This document shows positions 15,279 through 23,935 of a stretch of 64,000 nucleotides of DNA, one piece after another (positions within the stretch are counted from its first letter, which is position 1; every line of letters starts with the position of its first letter). The translations under genes were made by a program, and so were the position numbers. The notes below the pieces were generated by a model. That model saw nothing but the letters and a program-made list of their open reading frames with translations, made no database searches and was not told the DNA's origin. Location: NCBI GenBank assembly GCA_034927685.1, contig JAYFPO010000005.1, positions 62,001-126,000 on the forward strand. The letters run 5' to 3'. This DNA is from RGIG3159 sp034927685 (GTDB lineage: Bacteria; Bacillota; Clostridia; Oscillospirales; Oscillospiraceae).

Positions 15279-18200
15279 AACGCAACGCCGCAGGCGCCAT
15301 CATCTGGCGCACGATCCGGGGGAGTCTCGGGCGCTACCTTGCTATTCTTGCCATTATTGCGTTGGGCTCCGGCTTTTTCGCGGGTCTGCAGGTTGCCAGA
15401 AGCGCCATGGTCAAGACGGCGGACACCTATTTACGGGAACAGAAATTTTATGATTTTCGACTTCTCTCCACACTTGGCTTTTCAGAAGCCGATGTGGAGG
15501 CCGTCTCCGCCGTCTCCGGCGTGGCAGCCGCGGAGAGCGCCGTTTCCGCGGATTTTATTGCTGACGACGGATCGGAAAACAGCGTGGTTCTCTCCGCCCA
15601 TTCCGTCACGGAGCAGGTGAACACGCTGGAGCTGGTCGCCGGACGAATGCCGGAGGCCGCAGACGAATGCGTTCTGGACGCCTACCGCTACGGCGAAGAA
15701 ATGCTTGGCATGCACATTCTCGTTTCGGAAGAAAATGACCAGGACACGTTGGACCAATTGTCCTGCAGCGACTATACCGTCGTCGGTCTTGCCTATTCGC
15801 CGCTCTATTTGAACTACGAACGAGGCAGCTCCGCCATCGGCAGCGGCACTGTGGCCGCTTTTGTTTTTCTGACACGCGCGGGCTTTACCTCCGATGATGC
15901 AACGGAGCTCTACGTCTCGCTGGGCAGCGAGACGCCGGAACTCTACAGCGACGCCTATGCGGCGCTCACGGATCGTATGGAGCAGCCGCTGCTGGATGCG
16001 CTGGAGAGCCGGAAAGACGCGCGCTATGAAGAGGTCACTGGCGACGCGCGGCAGGAGCTTTTGGACGGAAAAGCAGAGTTACTGGACGGCTGGCGCGAGT
16101 ACGTCGACAAGGAGGCCGACGGAGAAAACGAATTGGCCTCCGCGCAGAAAAAGCTTGATGACGCCCGTGCGACGCTGGACCAGGGATGGGCGGACTATCA
16201 AAACGGCTGCGAAGAGTATGACAGCGCCATCGCGGACGCGGAAGCGCAGCTCAGCGTCTCCCACCAGCAGCTGGATCAGGCCGGCGAAACGCTGACGGCC
16301 GGGCAGAAGTCTTATGACGCCGGGGCGGCAAAGCTGGCGGAAGGGGAGTTCGATTATCAGACCGGTCTTGCGCAGTACGAGAGCGGCAACGCGGCGTATC
16401 AGAGCTATCTCGCCGCCTATGAGGAAGGCAAAGCGCAATACGATGCCGGAGAAGAGGCTTATGAGACAGGCCTGACGCAATCCGAGGAAGCACAGGAGGC
16501 GCTGGGGGCCGCCAGAGCCGAGCTGGACCAGAACAAGATACGGCTTGACCAGTCCGAGAGCACCTACACCGGAATGGCGGCGTTTCTGGCGAGCGGCGCA
16601 AGCGCCGTGACCAATCCGGCGGAGTGGGCAGCCTATTCAGCCACGCTGGACGCGCTGTTGGATCAGTTCGCGGGCGCGGGGGACTATGCGCTGAATGAAG
16701 CAAACCTTGCCATGCTGCGCGCGGCGCTGGATGCGGCGCAGACGGCGTACGCTGCGGGCGAAAGCGAATATCAAAGCGGCCTGCTGGAATATCAGGAAGG
16801 CGCTGCAGCATTGGCGGACAGCCGTGCGACGCTCGACGCGACCGCGGCGGCGCTGGCGGACAGCAAGGCGCAGCTTGACGCGACCGCGGCGGAGTTGGCC
16901 TCTGCCAAGGCAGTGCTGGACAATTCACGCAAAACGCTGGACGACGGCGCGGCGCAGCTTGCTTCCTCCAAAGCTGCGCTGGACCAGGGCCTGCTCGACT
17001 ATCAAAGCGGTCTTGCCGCGTGGCAGTCCGGTCAAAGCGAGCTTGCGGAGGAGCGCGAGACGGGAAAACAAACGCTGGCGGACAGCCTGACGAAGCTGCA
17101 GGATGGAGAGGCGGAATACGAAAGCGGCCTCGCCGATCTGGAAAGCGGCAAAACGACACTCCGGAAGGAGACGGGCAACGCGCTCGCCGAGCTGCTCGAG
17201 AACCGGCAAAAGCTGCAGGACGGCTGGGCGAAGCTCAGCGAGGTGGAGCCGGCGACGTTTTATGTGCTGGACCGGACGCTGAACACAGGCTACGCCTGCT
17301 TTGACAATGATTCCCAGATCGTGGATGGAATCGCCCGGGTGTTTCCGCTGTTCTTCTTCCTTGTGGCCGCGCTTGTCTGTATCACGACCATGACGCGCAT
17401 GGTGGAGGACGACCGGACGCAGATCGGCATTATGAAAGCACTCGGCTACGGGAATTTCGCCATCAGCCGAAAATATCTGATCTATGCCGGAAGCGCTTCG
17501 CTTCTTGGCTGTGTCATTGGTCTCTCGCTTGGCTCCTGGCTGATTCCGCGCGTGCTCTGGAAGGCCTACTCCATCATGTATGGCTTTGCGCCGATTCAAT
17601 TCTTCTTCAACTGGAAGCTGTCCATCCTGTCTACGTTGGGGTACCTCTGCTGCGCGCTGGGAGCGACTTGGATTTCCTGCCGCGGCGAGCTGCGCGAGGT
17701 ATCGGCCGAGCTGATCCGCCCAAAGGCGCCGAAGCCCGGAAAGCGGGTGCTGCTGGAACGGATTCCGTTGATCTGGAAGCACCTGGGCTTCCTGCGCAAG
17801 GTCTCCTTCCGCAATGTGTTCCGCTATAAAAAGCGGCTGTTTATGATGATCGTCGGCATCGGTGGCTGTACCGCCCTCCTGCTGACCGGCTTCGGCATCC
17901 ATGACTCCATTCAGAACTTTGTCGGCTACCAGTTTGACGAAATTACAAAATACGACTGCACGGTGACCTTTTCCGACCCCATGTCGGATGAGACACAGCA
18001 GGAATTTCTGGACGAGTGCGCGGACGGCGTCAAGAGCGCGGCCTTCGTACACCTCAGCAGTGTAAACGTGGAATCCGACAGTCTGGTCAAGTCAGCCTAT
18101 CTGGTCGCAACCGACGACGATCTGACCGGCTACATGGACTTCCACAGCGGCGGCGAGGAACTCTCTTATCCGGAAACGGGACAGTGCCTCATCAATAAAA

Positions 18201-18904
18201 ACCTGTCCGAGCAGTTTGATCTGCGGGTGGGGGACACCGTCACCGTTTACGATTCGGACCGGAATTCCCTGACCATGACGATCAGCGGCATTTTTGACAA
18301 CTATATCTACAACTATATCTATACGACTGCCGGTACCCTCGACGGCTACGGCGGAAACCGCGAGATCAAATGCGCCTATGTCAATCTGACGGACGGCGAG
18401 GCCCACAGCACCGCGCTGGCGGAGGTCGCCGGCGCGAGCGGCGTCAGCGGCGTATCGTCAAATGAGGTGCTGCGCAACCGGATCGAGACCATGATGTCCA
18501 GCCTGAACTATATCGTTGTTTTCGTCACCTTGTGCGCGGGCGCGCTGGCGTTTATCGTGCTGTACAACCTGACCAACATCAACATCACGGAACGGATCCG
18601 CGAGATTGCGACCATCAAGGTGCTTGGCTTCTATGAGGGAGAGACATCCACCTATGTGTTTCGCGAAAACCTGATTCTGACGTCGCTGGGCGCGCTGCTC
18701 GGTCTGCCGCTGGGCAAGTTGCTGCACCTCTATGTCATGGGGCAGATCAAAATTGACATGATGCGCTTCGACGTTCGCGTTACGATTCTCAGCTATGTGT
18801 CCGCTGTGTTGCTGACGCTGGCCTTTGCCGGCATTGTTAACTTCGTCATGCTCTACAAAATCCGAAAGATCGATATGGCGGAATCCCTCAAATCCGTGGA
18901 ATAA
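15272..18904 (+). CDS. FtsX-type ABC permease with very long repetitive coiled-coil ectodomain
   Basis: A 1210-residue permease. One membrane helix near residues 15-35 is followed by a long extracellular part. After a small folded domain (to about residue 240), residues about 250-640 are an Ala/Gln/Asp/Ser-rich coiled coil built from degenerate repeats such as YQSGLLEYQEGAAALADSRA and the related ALADSKAQLDATAAELASAK. This resembles YhgE/Pip-like proteins. Three FtsX-core helices (about residues 690-820) come next, then a second extracellular domain and three more helices near the C terminus. This is a full duplicated FtsX layout. It is paired with the upstream ATPase, and a perfect bidirectional hairpin follows. 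The giant coiled coil is the unusual part. Confidence 0.9.
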   Translation: MVKRNAAGAIIWRTIRGSLGRYLAILAIIALGSGFFAGLQVARSAMVKTADTYLREQKFYDFRLLSTLGFSEADVEAVSAVSGVAAAESAVSADFIADDGSENSVVLSAHSVTEQVNTLELVAGRMPEAADECVLDAYRYGEEMLGMHILVSEENDQDTLDQLSCSDYTVVGLAYSPLYLNYERGSSAIGSGTVAAFVFLTRAGFTSDDATELYVSLGSETPELYSDAYAALTDRMEQPLLDALESRKDARYEEVTGDARQELLDGKAELLDGWREYVDKEADGENELASAQKKLDDARATLDQGWADYQNGCEEYDSAIADAEAQLSVSHQQLDQAGETLTAGQKSYDAGAAKLAEGEFDYQTGLAQYESGNAAYQSYLAAYEEGKAQYDAGEEAYETGLTQSEEAQEALGAARAELDQNKIRLDQSESTYTGMAAFLASGASAVTNPAEWAAYSATLDALLDQFAGAGDYALNEANLAMLRAALDAAQTAYAAGESEYQSGLLEYQEGAAALADSRATLDATAAALADSKAQLDATAAELASAKAVLDNSRKTLDDGAAQLASSKAALDQGLLDYQSGLAAWQSGQSELAEERETGKQTLADSLTKLQDGEAEYESGLADLESGKTTLRKETGNALAELLENRQKLQDGWAKLSEVEPATFYVLDRTLNTGYACFDNDSQIVDGIARVFPLFFFLVAALVCITTMTRMVEDDRTQIGIMKALGYGNFAISRKYLIYAGSASLLGCVIGLSLGSWLIPRVLWKAYSIMYGFAPIQFFFNWKLSILSTLGYLCCALGATWISCRGELREVSAELIRPKAPKPGKRVLLERIPLIWKHLGFLRKVSFRNVFRYKKRLFMMIVGIGGCTALLLTGFGIHDSIQNFVGYQFDEITKYDCTVTFSDPMSDETQQEFLDECADGVKSAAFVHLSSVNVESDSLVKSAYLVATDDDLTGYMDFHSGGEELSYPETGQCLINKNLSEQFDLRVGDTVTVYDSDRNSLTMTISGIFDNYIYNYIYTTAGTLDGYGGNREIKCAYVNLTDGEAHSTALAEVAGASGVSGVSSNEVLRNRIETMMSSLNYIVVFVTLCAGALAFIVLYNLTNINITERIREIATIKVLGFYEGETSTYVFRENLILTSLGALLGLPLGKLLHLYVMGQIKIDMMRFDVRVTILSYVSAVLLTLAFAGIVNFVMLYKIRKIDMAESLKSVE

Positions 18905-18931
18905 TACCAATCGCGTGGAGCCACAAAACAT

Positions 18932-18969
18932 AATTGCAGGGCGGGCCGTCTTCGGCCCGCCCTGCAATT
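18932..18969. terminator. Bidirectional terminator between convergent genes
   Basis: A perfect 17-base stem (18932-18948 / 18953-18969) with loop TCTT, beginning AATT and ending AATT. It lies between the plus-strand permease and the minus-strand reductase fusion and can serve both. Confidence 0.85.
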
Positions 18970-18999
18970 TTACCCGATCTGGATGTCAGCCCGCCTGTC

Positions 19000-21570
19000 T
19001 CAGCAGGTCGCGCCGCCTATGACGTCCTTTTTCAGCGCTGCGTCCCGGTCGATCCCGCCGGAAAGCAGCATTTCCTGGACCGTCTCAAAGCCAAGGCGTG
19101 CCACCGTGTCGGCAAAGCGTTCGCCGCTCACGCCCTTGTCGCGGAACAGGAGAATCGCCCGCTCCACCAGATCCATGACCTCCTCCTCACTGGTGAATAT
19201 CCGATCCAGCGCGCGGCCCTGCGCCGTCTTTTTCCCCCAGCGGCCGCCCAGATAAACCTTGTATCCGCGCTGCGCCTCGCCGATTGCACCGAAGGGACAA
19301 CTGCCCACGCAGCGTCCGCAGTGGTTGCAGGCCGCCGGATCGATTCGGATTTTTCCGTCTTTCACCGCAGCGATGTGAATCGGGCAGGTCTTTTCGATCC
19401 GGCAGGCGGCGCAGCCGCGGCACTTTGCCGGGTCGATTTCCGGCACGCTCTGGCCGATTACGCCGAGGTCGTTCAGGTCAGGCTTGACGCAATTGTTGGG
19501 ACAGCCTCCCACCGCGATTTTAAATTTGTGCGGCAGCACGACGCCGTGATAGCCCTGATAGAATCGCTGATGCAGCTTTTCCGAGAGATCGAACGTGTCG
19601 ATCAGACCGTATTGGCAGGTCGTACCTTTGCAGGAAACCACAGGCCGAACCTTGGAGCCGGTGCCCCCGGTCTCCAGACCGTTATCCTTCAGATATTCCA
19701 TCAGTGCGTCCAGGTTGTCATAGGGCACGCCCTGCACCTCCAGCGTCAGGCGCGTGGTCATGGTGACCTCGCCGGAGCCGAATTTCTCCGCTGCCTCGGC
19801 TACGGTGCGCTGCTCCGCCGCCGTCAGCTTGCCATTCCGCGTAATCACGCGGACGTTGAAAACGTCGCCATATCGCCTGTCCATCAGACAGCCAAGCCCT
19901 TTGACGCGCTTGATCTCCTCCGGCGGCAGCGCTCCGCCGGGCCGCGCGGCCTTGACGGTGCTGAAGTATGTGCCGCCCTCTAAAACGCGCGTGTTCGTAT
20001 AGCCAAAGGCCTTGAGACGATTCTGGAGAAAATAGCTCCGTTTCCCTTTCGCACAGACCAACAGAAGCTTCGCGTCTTTCTCCAACCCCTCAATGGGGCC
20101 GTTTACCTTCGTCAGATCCACCCAGCGTGCACCGGGGATTTTGGGCTCCGGGTGCGTATCGATCACGGCATAGCCGGCCGCCGCACCGGCCGTGTACTGC
20201 GCAGGGGTAAAGCTCCCCAGTTCCCCGGACAATTTGTTTTCCAGCACATAGCAGGCTGTGGCAAAGGGATGGATTGCCGTGGAGAAGGGCGGCGCATAGG
20301 CGAAATCCATGGTATCGAACTCCTCGATCGCCGCCTGCTTGCTGATTCCGAGCACGGCAATGTCCGTCATTTTGTCAACAGCACCGGCTCCCAGCACCTG
20401 GATACCCAGCAGGCGGTGCGTCGCGCGGTCCGCCACAAGCTTGACCGTAAACGAGGACGCGCCGGGATAATAGTTTGGTTTATCATCCAGGACGCAAAGC
20501 GCGGAGACCGCATCGAAGCCCGCCGCGGCCGCCTGCTGCTCCGTGAGACCTGTGCGGCCTGCGTTCAGATCCGGCAGCAGCCGCGCGACACCGGTCCCCA
20601 GGCAGCCGCCGTAGGGCGTTGGCGTACCGGTCAGTGTCTTTGCCAACGTACGCGCCGTCAGGTTGGCCGTGGAACCCATCGCCGACCACTGGCCCTTTCC
20701 GGTCATTTCGCTGCGCACCAACGCGCAGTCACCCACAGCGTAGACGTCCGGGAGATTCGTCCGCAGAGCCTCGTCCACCACAATCGTACCCTTGAACAGG
20801 TCCAGACCGCTGCCCTCGAGAAATTTCGTGGCCGGACGTACGCCGATGGCAACGATTACCAGGTCCGCCGGAAGCGAGCCCGCGTCCGTCGAGACCGCCT
20901 CCGCCCGCGCCGCGCCGGTCACGCCCAGCAGGCTGACGCCGGTCATCACGCGCAGGCCTGCCTTTTTGAGACGTCTTTTGATGAAATCCGCCATTTCGGC
21001 GTCAAAGGCGTTGGGAAGGACCTGCGCCGCGGCGTCAATCACCGTGACGTCAAGACCCTGCGCCATCAGATTTTCCGCAGTCTCCAGGCCGATAAAGCCC
21101 GCGCCGCAGACAACCGCGCGGCGGCAGCCCTGCTGTTCCACATATGCGCGCGCGGAGGACACGTCGTCCGGTGTGCGGATGCAAAATACGCCCGGCAAGC
21201 GCATGCCAGCCACCGGGGGCACGAACGCTTCCGCGCCGGTGGCAATGATCAGCTTGTCGTAGGTTTCCTCCGTGCGCGCGCCGGAAGCATGCAGCACCGT
21301 CACGCACTTTTTGGATGCGTTCAGTGCCACAGCTTCGCAGCCGGTCAGCACCTCCGCACCGGTGAGCCCGGCAAATTTTTCCGGCGTGTTCACGATCAAC
21401 TCGTCGCGAGAGTCGATCACGCCGCCGAGATAGTAGGGAAGTCCGCACCCCGCATAGGAAATGTCTTTGCCTTTTGTGAAAATGCGCACCTGCGCGCTGC
21501 GGTCGCCGCGCTTTATTTTTGCCGCGGCCTTGGTTCCGGCCGCAACGCCGCCGAGGATCAGATAGTTCAT
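19000..21570 (-). CDS. CoA-disulfide reductase - rhodanese - siroheme reductase - ferredoxin fusion
   Basis: An 856-residue soluble multidomain enzyme. Residues 1 to about 440 form an FAD/NAD(P)H disulfide oxidoreductase of the CoA-disulfide/NADH oxidase type: GGVAAGTKAA binds FAD, and Cys42 in YAGCGLPYY is the redox cysteine. About residues 470-545 form a rhodanese domain with catalytic Cys506 in VCAKGKRS. About 550-720 form a nitrite/sulfite reductase domain with the siroheme/4Fe-4S cysteines C647-x4-C652 and C690-x3-C694 (GGCPNNC). After it come two ferredoxin motifs, CRGCAACRIEKTCP and CNHCGRCVGSCP. The likely job is reduction of persulfide or sulfane sulfur to sulfide, or of sulfite or nitrite, with electrons passed internally. 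That is inference. GGAGG precedes the start at 21570. Confidence 0.85.
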   Translation of the reverse strand: MNYLILGGVAAGTKAAAKIKRGDRSAQVRIFTKGKDISYAGCGLPYYLGGVIDSRDELIVNTPEKFAGLTGAEVLTGCEAVALNASKKCVTVLHASGARTEETYDKLIIATGAEAFVPPVAGMRLPGVFCIRTPDDVSSARAYVEQQGCRRAVVCGAGFIGLETAENLMAQGLDVTVIDAAAQVLPNAFDAEMADFIKRRLKKAGLRVMTGVSLLGVTGAARAEAVSTDAGSLPADLVIVAIGVRPATKFLEGSGLDLFKGTIVVDEALRTNLPDVYAVGDCALVRSEMTGKGQWSAMGSTANLTARTLAKTLTGTPTPYGGCLGTGVARLLPDLNAGRTGLTEQQAAAAGFDAVSALCVLDDKPNYYPGASSFTVKLVADRATHRLLGIQVLGAGAVDKMTDIAVLGISKQAAIEEFDTMDFAYAPPFSTAIHPFATACYVLENKLSGELGSFTPAQYTAGAAAGYAVIDTHPEPKIPGARWVDLTKVNGPIEGLEKDAKLLLVCAKGKRSYFLQNRLKAFGYTNTRVLEGGTYFSTVKAARPGGALPPEEIKRVKGLGCLMDRRYGDVFNVRVITRNGKLTAAEQRTVAEAAEKFGSGEVTMTTRLTLEVQGVPYDNLDALMEYLKDNGLETGGTGSKVRPVVSCKGTTCQYGLIDTFDLSEKLHQRFYQGYHGVVLPHKFKIAVGGCPNNCVKPDLNDLGVIGQSVPEIDPAKCRGCAACRIEKTCPIHIAAVKDGKIRIDPAACNHCGRCVGSCPFGAIGEAQRGYKVYLGGRWGKKTAQGRALDRIFTSEEEVMDLVERAILLFRDKGVSGERFADTVARLGFETVQEMLLSGGIDRDAALKKDVIGGATC

Positions 21571-21706
21571 TTGTATGCCTCCAGTGAGTTTTGTCGTTTC
21601 AAATGGCACCACCGCGCAGAACAGAGCGTGTTACAGGAGATTGCGTCCCGTGCTGTTTGTCGCTTTGGCCAGACAGCACGGCTATTTTGTGTTATTGTGC
21701 GGTACC
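21571..21706 (-). promoter_or_regulatory. 5' untranslated leader of the reductase fusion with a hairpin
   Basis: About 135 bases separate the predicted transcription start from the ATG. The leader contains one clear stem of nine pairs (21673-21681 with 21648-21656) and a 16-base loop, with no T run after it, so it does not look like an attenuator. I recognise no riboswitch class. Confidence 0.3.
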
Positions 21707-21712
21707 GTCCTA

Positions 21713-21740
21713 ATTATAGCAGGGACAGAGAAATTATCAA
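21713..21740 (-). promoter_or_regulatory. Promoter of the reductase fusion gene
   Basis: On the minus strand TTGATA (21740-21735) and a perfect TATAAT (21718-21713) are 16 bases apart. It lies back to back with the citrate synthase promoter. Confidence 0.6.
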
Positions 21741-21809
21741 ACAATCAATTTCATACATACGATAATTTTTCCTGTTTGCAATTTTTCAGGAAATAATAGT
21801 CGGCAGCTA

Positions 21810-21837
21810 TTGACAATTATTTCTGCGTGCGTATAAT
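21810..21837 (+). promoter_or_regulatory. Promoter of the citrate synthase operon
   Basis: TTGACA (21810-21815) and TATAAT (21832-21837), both perfect, are 16 bases apart, with the ATG at 21888. The -10 overlaps a perfect palindrome, see the operator entry. Confidence 0.75.
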
Positions 21838-21847
21838 TGTATACAAT
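21836..21847. promoter_or_regulatory. Putative GntR/FCD operator ATTGTATACAAT
   Basis: A perfect 12-base palindrome sits across the end of the -10 box and the expected transcription start. TTGTATACAA-type sites are typical of FCD-subfamily GntR repressors, and such a gene is the second gene of this operon. Binding here would block transcription, giving autoregulation of the pathway. The pairing of this site with that protein is inference. Confidence 0.6.
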
Positions 21848-21887
21848 AATACATGAAAACATAAATACAGCAAAGGTGGGATTCCAT

Positions 21888-23264
21888 ATGTTGGAAATTT
21901 CAAACAAAACCAATCTTCTCGAGCAAAAGTCCTACAAGTACTCCCTGCAGGACGTCCCGGAGCCGAATTTGCAGCGGGATATTTTTAATTATGAATCGGT
22001 GCCGAAGGTTGCCTTCAACCACCGGCGCGTTCCGATGAACATGCCAGAGGAAATCTGGATCACGGATACCTCTCTGCGGGACGGTCAGCAGTCCATGGAG
22101 CCGTATTCGGTGGAGCAGATCGTGCAGATCTACAAGCTCCTCGCGAAACTCGGCGGTCCCTACGGCATCATCCGGCAAACGGAGTTCTTCATTTACAGCA
22201 AGAAGGACCGGGAGGCGATTGAAAAGTGCATGGCGCTGGGTCTGCAATTCCCGGAGATCACAAGCTGGATTCGCGCCAGCAAGGAAGATTTCAAGCTGGT
22301 GCGCGACCTTGGCATCAAGGAAACCGGCATCCTGGTCAGCTGCAGCGACTATCACATCTTTAAAAAAATGAAGATGACGAGAAAGCAGGCGATGGACTAT
22401 TATCTGGCTACGGTGTCCGACGCGTTCGAGGCGGGCGTAATCCCGCGCTGCCATCTGGAGGACATCACCAGAGCAGATTTCTACGGCTTTGTCGTCCCCT
22501 TTGTCAACGCGCTGCAATCGCTCAGCTGGAAAGCGGGCATCCCCGTTAAAATCCGCGCCTGCGACACCATGGGATACGGCATTCCCTATACGGAAGCTTC
22601 GCTGCCCCGCAGCGTCGCCGGCATCATCTACGGCCTGCAGCACTATTCCGACGTGCCCAGCGAGAGCTTGGAATGGCACGGACACAACGACTTTTATAAG
22701 GGCGTGGCCAACGCGGCGACGGCCTGGCTGTACGGCGCCTGCGCCGTCAACTGCTCGCTGCTGGGCATCGGTGAGCGGACCGGCAATGTGCCGCTGGAGG
22801 CTATGGTGTTCGAGTATGCCTCGCTCCGCGGCTCGCTCGACGGCATGGACACCACGGTCATCACGGAGATCGCCGATTTCTTCCGAAAGGACATCGGGTT
22901 CCACATTCCCGATATGACGCCGTTCGTCGGCAGGAATTTCAACGTCACCAAGGCCGGCATCCACGCGGATGGGCTTCTGAAGGACGAGGAGATTTACAAT
23001 ATCTTTGACACCGACAAACTTTTGAATCGTCCCGCCTCCGTACAGATCAGCAAAACCTCCGGCCTGGCTGGTATTGCCTACTGGATCAATTGCAGTTATC
23101 ACCTGACCGGTGAACAGCAGATTGACAAGCGCGACCCGCTTGTGGTAAAGATGAAGGAATGGATTGACGGCGAATATGAAGATGGGCGCCAGACGGTGCT
23201 CTCCAACAAGGAGCTGGAAGATAAGCTCACGGCGCTGTCCGATGGCCGGTTCCAGCCGCTGTGA
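21888..23264 (+). CDS. Probable Re-citrate synthase (isopropylmalate synthase family)
   Basis: A 458-residue HMGL-like TIM-barrel enzyme. The N-terminal metal-binding segment ITDTSLRDGQQS and the later WHGHNDFYKGVANA and ERTGNVPLEAMVFEY are the 2-isopropylmalate/homocitrate synthase signatures. The protein lacks the leucine-sensing LeuA C-terminal domain. Its operon partners are aconitase and isocitrate dehydrogenase, not leuCDB. This matches the Re-face-specific citrate synthase known from Clostridium kluyveri, which joins acetyl-CoA and oxaloacetate in anaerobes that lack the usual Si enzyme. Homocitrate or citramalate synthesis is the alternative. AAGGTGGG precedes the ATG at 21888; the longer frame runs into the operator. 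Confidence 0.8.
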   Translation: MLEISNKTNLLEQKSYKYSLQDVPEPNLQRDIFNYESVPKVAFNHRRVPMNMPEEIWITDTSLRDGQQSMEPYSVEQIVQIYKLLAKLGGPYGIIRQTEFFIYSKKDREAIEKCMALGLQFPEITSWIRASKEDFKLVRDLGIKETGILVSCSDYHIFKKMKMTRKQAMDYYLATVSDAFEAGVIPRCHLEDITRADFYGFVVPFVNALQSLSWKAGIPVKIRACDTMGYGIPYTEASLPRSVAGIIYGLQHYSDVPSESLEWHGHNDFYKGVANAATAWLYGACAVNCSLLGIGERTGNVPLEAMVFEYASLRGSLDGMDTTVITEIADFFRKDIGFHIPDMTPFVGRNFNVTKAGIHADGLLKDEEIYNIFDTDKLLNRPASVQISKTSGLAGIAYWINCSYHLTGEQQIDKRDPLVVKMKEWIDGEYEDGRQTVLSNKELEDKLTALSDGRFQPL

Positions 23265-23281
23265 GGGGGAGGAAAAACGCA

Positions 23282-23935
23282 ATGACACAATTTAAAACGG
23301 CGTCTCTGGCCGACAAGGTATTCGAAAAGCTGGAGAACGACATCATTTTCGGCGTCTATCCTCGCGGCGAGGTCCTGACGGAATTGAAGCTCGTGGAGCA
23401 GCTCGGCGTCAGCCGCACCCCGATTCGGGAGGCGCTGCGGCGGCTGTCGCAGGAGCGGCTGATCGAAGACACCGGGAAGGGTTCCGTGGTACTGGGCATC
23501 ACGGACGACGATCTGCTGGACATCCTGAACATCCGACTGAACGTGGAAGGTCTCGCCTCCTACTACGCGGCCAAAAATATCACCAAGGATGGTCTTGAGG
23601 AGTTAAAACACATTGTTGACCTGCAGGAGTTTTACTTCACGAAGGGAGACACGGACCATATCCGGGAAATGGACGACGAATTCCACGCGCTGATCTGCCG
23701 ACTCAGCAAACGCACGGTGATCTCCGATACGCTGACGCCCCTGCACCGGAAAACGCAGCGCTACCGGAAGGCTTCCATTGAAAACAAGACGCGCATGGGC
23801 CAGGTGGTCAGGGAGCACCGGAATATTTATGACGCCATCTCGACCGGCAACGCGGGACTGGCGCAAAGACTCACGGAAGAGCATATCAAAAACGCAAAAA
23901 AGAGCATGACAGGAGGAGCGGATTTCAATGGGTAA
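23282..23935 (+). CDS. GntR-family regulator, FCD subfamily
   Basis: A 217-residue transcription factor. The N-terminal winged helix-turn-helix spans about residues 10-70 (LTELKLVEQLGVSRTPIREAL). The all-helical FCD ligand domain follows, with its metal/carboxylate-binding residues in MDDEFHALIC and the late VVREHRNIYDAI. FCD proteins usually sense small organic acids, so citrate or a related acid is a fair guess. It is embedded between citrate synthase and aconitase, starts behind GGGGGAGG, and overlaps aconitase by eight bases. It probably controls its own operon through the palindrome at 21836-21847. I chose the ATG at 23282 for the ribosome-binding site and family alignment. Confidence 0.9.
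   Translation: MTQFKTASLADKVFEKLENDIIFGVYPRGEVLTELKLVEQLGVSRTPIREALRRLSQERLIEDTGKGSVVLGITDDDLLDILNIRLNVEGLASYYAAKNITKDGLEELKHIVDLQEFYFTKGDTDHIREMDDEFHALICRLSKRTVISDTLTPLHRKTQRYRKASIENKTRMGQVVREHRNIYDAISTGNAGLAQRLTEEHIKNAKKSMTGGADFNG

Noticed and set aside
16800..17200. Short direct repeats inside the permease gene, considered as a CRISPR or tandem repeat array
   Set aside because: They are degenerate, in frame, and encode the coiled-coil repeats; no spacers are present.
21600..21620. A T-box-like GGTGGTGCCA on the minus strand in the reductase leader
   Set aside because: The leader is too short for a T-box, lacks stem I and has no terminator.
20152..21765. A 537-codon open frame on the plus strand opposite the reductase fusion
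   Set aside because: The opposite strand encodes intact redox motifs; this frame runs through the promoter region and shows no family pattern.
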